Below are positions 59,268 to 64,000 of a stretch of DNA of 64,000 nt, in pieces. The stretch comes from Amycolatopsis alkalitolerans (GTDB lineage: Bacteria; Actinomycetota; Actinomycetes; Mycobacteriales; Pseudonocardiaceae). Within the stretch, counting starts at the first letter, position 1. Each line of letters begins with the position of its first letter. The notes under the pieces were generated by a model. It searched no databases. It saw nothing but the letters and a program-made list of their open reading frames with translations, and was not told the origin of the DNA. A program made the position numbers and the translations under genes. The DNA lies in contig NZ_VDFW01000014.1 of assembly GCF_006152065.1 (NCBI RefSeq), positions 62,001-126,000 on the forward strand. The letters are read 5' to 3'.

Positions 59268-59623
59268 CGGGCCCCGCCAACCGAAAGCCAGTAGTCACTA
59301 GCGCTGACGGAGCGTTACGGCAAACATGAGTGTCCGTGGTCGAGGGAGTCCCGCTCAGGACACCGGCATCGACGGGGCCGCTGTCCTCGGGTCGCGGGAA
59401 AGGCGGTGATGGCGATCAAGCGGATGACCTTCTTCGACCTACGAGCGGTACCTCACGGCGAACGAGCGGTCGCCGGTCTCAGCATGGTTGGTCGTCTCTT
59501 GGCACCGGCCGAAACGCCTCTTACGCTCTAGCCGACGAACGGCTCGGCAACCGAAACGCCTTCGCTCCCCCGCGAACGACGGCCGAGTTTCTGTGCGCAC
59601 GGCAGAGAGGAAGTGTGGGAACC
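59268..59623. other. 356-base region upstream of pqqA
   Basis: It holds the pqq promoter and, in its middle, frames without starts or recognised domains, such as one reading TFFDLRAVPHGERAVAGLSM. No hairpin or repeat stands out. The purine run GAGAGGAAG just before 59624 is the ribosome site of pqqA. Confidence 0.4.
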
Positions 59624-59722
59624 ATGGAGTCCGCTGCATCCCCGGCGTGGGAGACCCCCGAGTTCGACGAGGTCGCGGTCGCGCCTGAGGTGACGATGTA
59701 CCTCGGCAGTCTGGAGGACTAG
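59624..59722 (+). CDS. pqqA: PqqA precursor peptide, copy 1
   Basis: A 32-residue PQQ precursor. PEVTMYLGSLED carries the Glu-X3-Tyr pair (Glu22 and Tyr26) whose side chains are joined by PqqE to form the PQQ skeleton. The upstream part MESAASPAWETPEFDEVAVA is acidic and serves as the leader recognised by PqqD/PqqE. The ATG has GAGAGGAAG before it. pqqB starts 23 bases after its stop. It is too short for most gene finders. A second, different PqqA is encoded at 63298-63393. Confidence 0.93.
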   Translation: MESAASPAWETPEFDEVAVAPEVTMYLGSLED

Positions 59723-59745
59723 CAGGTTGGGGCGGAGGTCGGAGA

Positions 59746-60633
59746 ATGTGGTTGCGGGTACTGGGTTCCGCGGCGGGCGGAGGCTTCCCCCAGTGGAACT
59801 GTGACTGCCCGGGCTGCCGCGCCGCGCGCGACGGTTCCCGGCCCTGCCGCCCCCGGACGCAGTCTTCGATCGCGGTGAGCGCCGACTACCGCCACTGGTT
59901 CTTGTTCAACGCCTCTCCCGACATCCGGGCCCAGATCGAATCGTTTCCCGCCCTGCATCCGCGGGACGGCAGGGAAACCCCGGTCGAGGCGGTACTGCTC
60001 ACCGACGCCGAACTGGACCACACACTCGGACTGCTGCTCCTGCGGGAAGGGCGCGGAATACCGCTCTACACCACGGAAGCAGCGCGGCAGACACTCGAGT
60101 CCGGGTCCGGGATATCGCGCACTCTCGAACGGTATTGCCCGGTCGATTGGCGACCCGTCGTCCCCGGCGTCGAGGAACCGCTCGGCGGCGGGTTGTCCTA
60201 CCGGGCCTTCGATGTGCCCACCACCAAACGGGCCCGCTTCGGCACCACAAGCGATGTGGTCGGGTATCGCCTGACCGATCGGCGTACCGGCCGGGCCGCC
60301 GTGTACCTGCCCGGAATGCAGCAGCTCACCCCGGACGTGCTGGCACAGCTTGACGATTGCGCGTGCCTGCTCATCGACGGGACCTGCTGGAGCGACGACG
60401 AGATGAGCGAACTCGGCCTGGCCGGCAAGACCGCGCGGGCGATGGGACATCTCCCGATCGACGGCCCCGACGGGAGCCTCCGGCAGCTGTCCTCGCTACC
60501 CATCGAGCGGAAGGTCTACCTGCACGTCAACAACACGAATCCCATCCTGCTGGAGGATTCGCCGGAGCGACGGCTCGTCGAGAAACAAGGAATGGAAGTC
60601 GCGGTGGACGGGCTTGAGATCGAGGTGCGATGA
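59746..60633 (+). CDS. pqqB: PqqB metallo-hydrolase
   Basis: A 295-residue metallo-beta-lactamase-fold protein. [17 protein letters not shown] is the PqqB zinc-type motif near the start. [20 protein letters not shown] holds the metal His/Asp set, [20 protein letters not shown] is conserved, and [20 protein letters not shown] and [17 protein letters not shown] are near the end. It hydroxylates the Glu-Tyr-derived intermediate in PQQ synthesis. The ATG is preceded by GGAGGTCGGAGA. Its TGA overlaps the pqqC start (ATGA). Confidence 0.96.
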   Translation: MWLRVLGSAAGGGFPQWNCDCPGCRAARDGSRPCRPRTQSSIAVSADYRHWFLFNASPDIRAQIESFPALHPRDGRETPVEAVLLTDAELDHTLGLLLLREGRGIPLYTTEAARQTLESGSGISRTLERYCPVDWRPVVPGVEEPLGGGLSYRAFDVPTTKRARFGTTSDVVGYRLTDRRTGRAAVYLPGMQQLTPDVLAQLDDCACLLIDGTCWSDDEMSELGLAGKTARAMGHLPIDGPDGSLRQLSSLPIERKVYLHVNNTNPILLEDSPERRLVEKQGMEVAVDGLEIEVR

Positions 60634-61328
60634 CGATGACCACTACGGTGACGGCGACGGACAGCTTCATCGACGCGCTGCGCTCCCACGCGCGGCGGTA
60701 CCACGACCACCACCCGTTCCACGTCGCGATGAACGAGGGGCGGCTCAGCCCGCCGCAGATCCGGGGCTGGGTGGCGAATCGCTTCTACTACCAGCAGAAC
60801 ATCCCCCGCAAGGACGCCGCGATCCTGTCCAACTGCCCCGACCGTGAAGTACGGCGAAGGTGGATCCGGCGCATCGTCGATCACGACGGCACGGTCGGCG
60901 GTGAGGGCGGCATCGAGGCATGGCTGCGCTTGGGCGAGGCGGTCGGCCTGGCCCGCGAAGAAGTCGAAGACGGCCGGCACGTGGTGCCCGGGGTGCGGTT
61001 CGCCGTCGATGCCTACGTGACGTTCGCGCGCACCCGGCCGTGGGTCGAGGCAGTGGCGTCCTCGCTGACCGAACTCTTCGCGCCGGATCTGATGGCCGAG
61101 CGACTGGCCGCGTTCGAGCGCTACTACACCTGGATCGACGGCAGCGGCCTGGCGTACTTCCGCGCCCGGCTGCGGCAGGCGCCTCGCGATTCCGAACACG
61201 CCCTCGAGGTGGTGACCGAGTACTGCCGGTCGGCGGAGGAGCAGGCGCGGGCCGTGGCGGCGCTGTCGTTCAAATGCGACGTGCTGTGGAGCATGATGGA
61301 CGCGATCGACCGGGCCTACGTGGAGTGA
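60630..61328 (+). CDS. pqqC: PqqC, final oxidase of PQQ synthesis
   Basis: A 232-residue heme-oxygenase-like all-helical enzyme, cofactor-free. [18 protein letters not shown] and [20 protein letters not shown] carry active-site His/Tyr/Arg, [20 protein letters not shown] follows and [19 protein letters not shown] closes. It performs ring closure and the eight-electron oxidation of the last intermediate to PQQ. Its ATG overlaps pqqB and pqqD begins two bases after its stop. Full length, all key blocks present. Confidence 0.97.
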   Translation: MTMTTTVTATDSFIDALRSHARRYHDHHPFHVAMNEGRLSPPQIRGWVANRFYYQQNIPRKDAAILSNCPDREVRRRWIRRIVDHDGTVGGEGGIEAWLRLGEAVGLAREEVEDGRHVVPGVRFAVDAYVTFARTRPWVEAVASSLTELFAPDLMAERLAAFERYYTWIDGSGLAYFRARLRQAPRDSEHALEVVTEYCRSAEEQARAVAALSFKCDVLWSMMDAIDRAYVE

Positions 61329-61330
61329 CG

Positions 61331-61621
61331 ATGGGGACGGCGATCGCCGCGGCCGACCCGTCGAGCCGGCCCAAACTCAGCAGGCATGTGCGGTTGCGGT
61401 TCGATCGCGCGCGCGACCGGCATGTGCTGCTGGGGCCGGAAACCGTCGTGGTGCTGAACCGGACGGGCGCGGACATCGTCGGCCTGTGCGACGGCGATCG
61501 CACGGCGGCCGAAATCGTGGCGGACCTGAGGGCGCGCTACGACCACGTCGTCGGGGACGACGTGCTGCGGTTCCTCGCGCGTCTCGCCGCTCGACGATGT
61601 CTGGAGCTCACTGATGGATAG
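61331..61621 (+). CDS. pqqD: PqqD peptide chaperone
   Basis: A 96-residue winged-helix-like peptide-binding protein. KLSRHVRLRFDRARDRHVLL, GPETVVVLNRTGADIVGLCD and RTAAEIVADLRARYD are the PqqD blocks. It delivers PqqA to PqqE. It is separate here, unlike the PqqC-PqqD fusions of some methylotrophs. ATG 61331 has GGAG five bases upstream. It overlaps pqqE by eight bases. Confidence 0.94.
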   Translation: MGTAIAAADPSSRPKLSRHVRLRFDRARDRHVLLGPETVVVLNRTGADIVGLCDGDRTAAEIVADLRARYDHVVGDDVLRFLARLAARRCLELTDG

Positions 61622-62690
61622 ACCGTTCGGCCTGGTCGCGGAGCTCACCTACCGGTGCCCCCTCGCCTGCGCCTACTGCTCCAACCCGGTCAACCTGGCC
61701 GACTACGCGGACGAGTTGAGCACGGATCAATGGCTGCGCGTGCTCGCGGAGGCGGCCGAACTCGGCGTCCTGCAATGCCACCTGTCCGGCGGTGAACCGC
61801 TTCTCCGCCGCGACCTGGTGGACCTCGTGGCGACCGCGAACGAACTCGGCCTGTACACGAACCTCGTGACGAGCGCGATCGGTTTGTCGCGGCCCCGCGC
61901 GGAACAGTTGCGCGCGGCGGGTCTCGATCACGTGCAGATCAGCATCCAGGCCGACGAACCCGCGCTGTCCGACCGGATCGCGGGTACGCCGTCGTTCGAG
62001 CGGAAGATCGAGGCGGCTCATGTCGTGAAGGAACTGGGCTGGCCGCTGACGCTGAACGTCGTGCTGCACCGGAAGAACATCGATCGCATCGCGGAGGTCG
62101 TGCGGTGCGCCGAACGGCTGGAGGCCGACCGCCTCGAACTGGCCAACACCCAGTACTACGGCTGGGCCTGGCGCAACCGCGCCGCGCTGCTGCCGAGCAG
62201 GGCGCAACTGGAGCAGGCCGAGGAAGTGGTGCGCGCCGCCCGCGCGCGCCTGGCGGGGACCATGGACATCCTCTACGTCCTTCCCGACTACTACAGCCGG
62301 TACCCGAAGCCTTGCATGGGTGGTTGGGGAGCGCGCCAACTCATCGTGGCGCCCAACGGCGACGTCCTGCCCTGCCTTGCCGCCCACTCGCTCGGGCTGC
62401 CGCGCGCGAGCGTGCACGAGGATTCCCTGGCCTCGATCTGGACGGATTCACCGCTGTTCCAACGGTTCCGGGGCACGGACTGGATGCCGGATCCCTGCCG
62501 GAGTTGCGACCGCCGCGACATCGACTTCGGCGGCTGCCGGTGCCAGGCGTTCCAGCTCACCGGCGACGCGGCTCGCACGGATCCGGTCTGCCATCTCTCA
62601 CCGGACCATGGGATCGTCACCGAGGCGGTGCGCGCGGCCAACGAAAGGACGCACGAAGACCTGCTGACCGCTCGGCCTCATCGGGGCTAG
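61614..62690 (+). CDS. pqqE: PqqE radical SAM enzyme
   Basis: A 358-residue radical SAM/SPASM enzyme that joins Glu and Tyr of PqqA by a C-C bond. The radical cluster motif is TYRCPLACAYCSNP (CxxxCxxC, about residues 14-21). CHLSGGEPLLRRDLVDLVAT binds SAM. The SPASM region holds the extra clusters: CMGGWGARQLIVAPNGDVLP, CRSCDRRDIDFGGCRCQAF and CHLSPDH. The window has the full Cys set. The ATG overlaps pqqD, and the MntP-like gene follows after 11 bases. Confidence 0.97.
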   Translation: MDRPFGLVAELTYRCPLACAYCSNPVNLADYADELSTDQWLRVLAEAAELGVLQCHLSGGEPLLRRDLVDLVATANELGLYTNLVTSAIGLSRPRAEQLRAAGLDHVQISIQADEPALSDRIAGTPSFERKIEAAHVVKELGWPLTLNVVLHRKNIDRIAEVVRCAERLEADRLELANTQYYGWAWRNRAALLPSRAQLEQAEEVVRAARARLAGTMDILYVLPDYYSRYPKPCMGGWGARQLIVAPNGDVLPCLAAHSLGLPRASVHEDSLASIWTDSPLFQRFRGTDWMPDPCRSCDRRDIDFGGCRCQAFQLTGDAARTDPVCHLSPDHGIVTEAVRAANERTHEDLLTARPHRG

Positions 62691-62701
62691 GAGGTAGTGA
62701 C

Positions 62702-63250
62702 GTGGCGCTCGGCATCATTCCGCTGCTGGCCCTGGCGTTCGGTCTCAGCCTGGACAATTTCCGGTCCTCGATCGCCCTTGGCACAATTCCCTTCGGATGG
62801 CCTCGCGCCTTGCAGATCGCGGTCACGTTCGGGGTTTGGGACGCACTGGCGCCACTGGTCGGCGGATTCGCCGGGCATTACCTCGGGAAGGCGATCAATC
62901 CGGTCGCGGATTACGTGGGACCGGCCGCGATGGGCCTGTACGGGCTCTACCTCCTGATCGGAACCTTGCGGAAACCGGAACCGGACGAGGTGGATCACCC
63001 GTGGGTGACGCTGTTCGGCATGCCGCTGTCGCTGAGCGTCGACAACCTCATCGCCGGCACCACGCTAGGATTCCTCGGGATTTCCCTGGCGATTCCGGTC
63101 GTGGTTTTCGGGACGGTGACGGCGGTCATGTCGTTCGCCGGATTGTGCGTCGGACGGATGGCGACCCGCGTGATTCGCATCCGGTCCGATCTGTTCAGCG
63201 GGATCTCGCTCATCGGCGCGGCGATCATCTTTCCGCTGGTGTTCACGTAG
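62702..63250 (+). CDS. MntP-like metal exporter in the pqq operon
   Basis: A 182-residue membrane protein with six predicted helices in two similar halves. The first half has FGLSLDNFRSSIALGTIPFG, the second has LSLSVDNLIAGTTLGFLG; paired acidic SLDN/SVDN motifs match the MntP manganese-efflux family, where DA is more usual than DN. GTG 62702 follows GGAGG. It is the last gene of the pqq operon and ends before a strong hairpin. A metal exporter in a pqq operon is unusual. Cargo could be Mn, Ca or another quinoprotein metal; that is inference. Confidence 0.82.
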   Translation: MALGIIPLLALAFGLSLDNFRSSIALGTIPFGWPRALQIAVTFGVWDALAPLVGGFAGHYLGKAINPVADYVGPAAMGLYGLYLLIGTLRKPEPDEVDHPWVTLFGMPLSLSVDNLIAGTTLGFLGISLAIPVVVFGTVTAVMSFAGLCVGRMATRVIRIRSDLFSGISLIGAAIIFPLVFT

Positions 63251-63253
63251 CCT

Positions 63254-63285
63254 GAAGGGCGCCGAACGCACGTCCGGCGCCCTTC
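63254..63285. terminator. Bidirectional terminator between the pqq operon and pqqA2
   Basis: GAAGGGCGCCG (63254-63264) and CGGCGCCCTTC (63275-63285) are a perfect 11-bp stem with a 10-base loop, four bases after the MntP-like stop and 13 bases past the pqqA2 stop. Confidence 0.82.
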
Positions 63286-63297
63286 GGACCTCGCTCG

Positions 63298-63393
63298 TCA
63301 GTCGTCCAACCGGGCGACGTACATCGTCACCTCAGGCGCCACTTCGACCTCGTCGAATTCGGGCGCCTCCCACGCGGCGAGCTGAGACTCCAA
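63298..63393 (-). CDS. pqqA: PqqA precursor peptide, copy 2
   Basis: A 31-residue peptide: MESQLAAWEAPEFDEVEVAP then EVTMYVARLDD. It shares PEFDEV, AW-E and the Glu-X3-Tyr core (EVTMY) with copy 1, so it is a second PQQ precursor. TTG 63393 is chosen because AGGAGG sits eight bases before it and the peptide then starts MES like copy 1; GTG 63402 would place the start on top of the ribosome site. It lies 39 bases after the dehydrogenase gene on the same strand, so it is probably co-transcribed with the PQQ-using enzyme. Confidence 0.85.
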   Translation of the reverse strand: MESQLAAWEAPEFDEVEVAPEVTMYVARLDD

Positions 63394-63432
63394 CGGATCC
63401 ACCTCCTCTCTGTCGCTTTTGGACGGGCGCCC

Positions 63433-64000
63433 CTAGTCGGGAAGGGCGAACACGACCAGCGCGCTTCCGTGGCCGGCGCCGAGCATGCCGGGCAGGAACC
63501 CCTCGATCCAGCCGCCCCAGCCGACCGGCACGGCGACATACTGCTTACCGTCGACCTGGTAGGTGATCGGGCTGCCGTGGTGGCCGCTTCCGCACTGGAA
63601 CTGCCACAGCTGCTCCCCGGTGCGGGCGTCGATCGCGTTGAACTCTCCGGACGGCTCACCGGCGAAGACCAGATCGCCACCCGTGGCCAGTAGGGACGCG
63701 CACATCGGAAGTTCGTTGCGCCAGCGCCATTTCTCTTCGCCTCCTGCGTCGAAGGCGCTGACCGAACCGGTCATGTCCTCGGCGTCCACCTGAACGCCCG
63801 CGCCCCAGTACGGGATGCTTTCCTTGAACTCCCGGCGCCGCCGGGTGGCGGTGGCGCCGACATCCTGCACCGGCACGTAGAACAGTCCGGTCTTCGGGCT
63901 GTAGGCGGCGTGTGTCCATTCCTTGGCCCCGGCCGGTCCCGGGTAGAAGTGCACCGGCTCCCCCTCCTGGTCCGGGTACCTCCTGGGGGTGACCTTGCCG
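63433..64000 (-). CDS. PQQ-dependent alcohol dehydrogenase, C-terminal part (cut by window edge)
   Basis: About 188 C-terminal residues of an eight-bladed quinoprotein. SVSAFDAGGEEKWRWRNELP is a tryptophan-docking-type blade, LVFAGEPSGEFNAIDARTGE and QLWQFQCGSGHHGSPITYQV follow, and DGKQYVAVPVGWGGWIEGFL closes. It ends soon after with no cytochrome c domain, so it is a type I enzyme that would pass electrons to a separate cytochrome. The catalytic Asp and metal-site residues lie outside the window, so Ca versus lanthanide type cannot be told. Its product gene order is dehydrogenase then pqqA2. Confidence 0.93.
   Translation of the reverse strand, partial: GKVTPRRYPDQEGEPVHFYPGPAGAKEWTHAAYSPKTGLFYVPVQDVGATATRRRREFKESIPYWGAGVQVDAEDMTGSVSAFDAGGEEKWRWRNELPMCASLLATGGDLVFAGEPSGEFNAIDARTGEQLWQFQCGSGHHGSPITYQVDGKQYVAVPVGWGGWIEGFLPGMLGAGHGSALVVFALPD

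Overview
The window is high-GC DNA (about 70 percent) from a filamentous actinomycete. I infer the family Pseudonocardiaceae, probably Amycolatopsis or a close relative. The reasons are frequent GTG starts, many ATGA stop/start overlaps, DivIVA-like coiled-coil proteins, a GntR-TetR hybrid regulator, an SPW-repeat protein, crotonyl-CoA carboxylase/reductase, a hairpin-rich intergenic repeat style, and a PQQ cluster. The genus is not proven by the sequence alone.

Layout. 0-4.8 kb: a two-component system whose operon starts with two small exported proteins, then a P450/hydrolase operon, then a decayed azoreductase/MarR divergent pair. 4.9-16.1 kb: the transcription factor Tex, an acetamidase/formamidase, an Lrp regulator divergent from a branched-chain amino acid dehydrogenase, a flotillin/NfeD-type pair, a class III aminotransferase with a GlcD-type FAD oxidase, and a DivIVA-like protein. 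16.2-30.9 kb: a flavin monooxygenase divergent from a GntR-TetR regulator, a Ser/Thr kinase, two methyltransferases, enoyl-CoA hydratase, an ABC ATPase, a rhodanese, glycogen phosphorylase, a zinc metallopeptidase lipoprotein and a thioredoxin-TPR protein. 31-39.5 kb: a mannoside locus with a secreted GH92 alpha-mannosidase divergent from LacI, a ManA-like isomerase and an ABC sugar importer, joined by LacI-type palindromes. 39.5-48.4 kb: an AhpD-like operon divergent from a MocR regulator, NAD kinase, and an acyl-CoA block (MeaB, thiolase, methylmalonyl-CoA epimerase, TetR, Ccr) that would supply and interconvert C4/C5 acyl-CoA units. 48.5-57.7 kb: a second DivIVA-like protein, a stress protein, an adenylate cyclase, ProA with a duplicated 3' tail, an M50 protease, AlkA, an Erm-type methyltransferase with a leader peptide and attenuator, an HtrA-like protease, oligoribonuclease, and tRNA-His and tRNA-Lys.

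57.7-64 kb looks like an island next to tRNA-Lys. It holds a decayed tyrosine integrase, a few orphan small genes, and a complete pyrroloquinoline quinone (PQQ) operon pqqA-B-C-D-E. The operon continues into an MntP-like metal-exporter gene. A convergent unit carries a PQQ-dependent alcohol dehydrogenase (cut by the window edge) followed by a second pqqA. So cofactor synthesis, two different precursor peptides, a metal transporter and the cofactor user are packed in under 5 kb.

Recurring themes are 3'-end duplications that leave gene-tail remnants (ProA and AhpD-like), large inverted repeats at gene ends, and a shared TetR-like palindrome in front of both enoyl-CoA hydratase and ccr. All functions are read from sequence; no database search was run.
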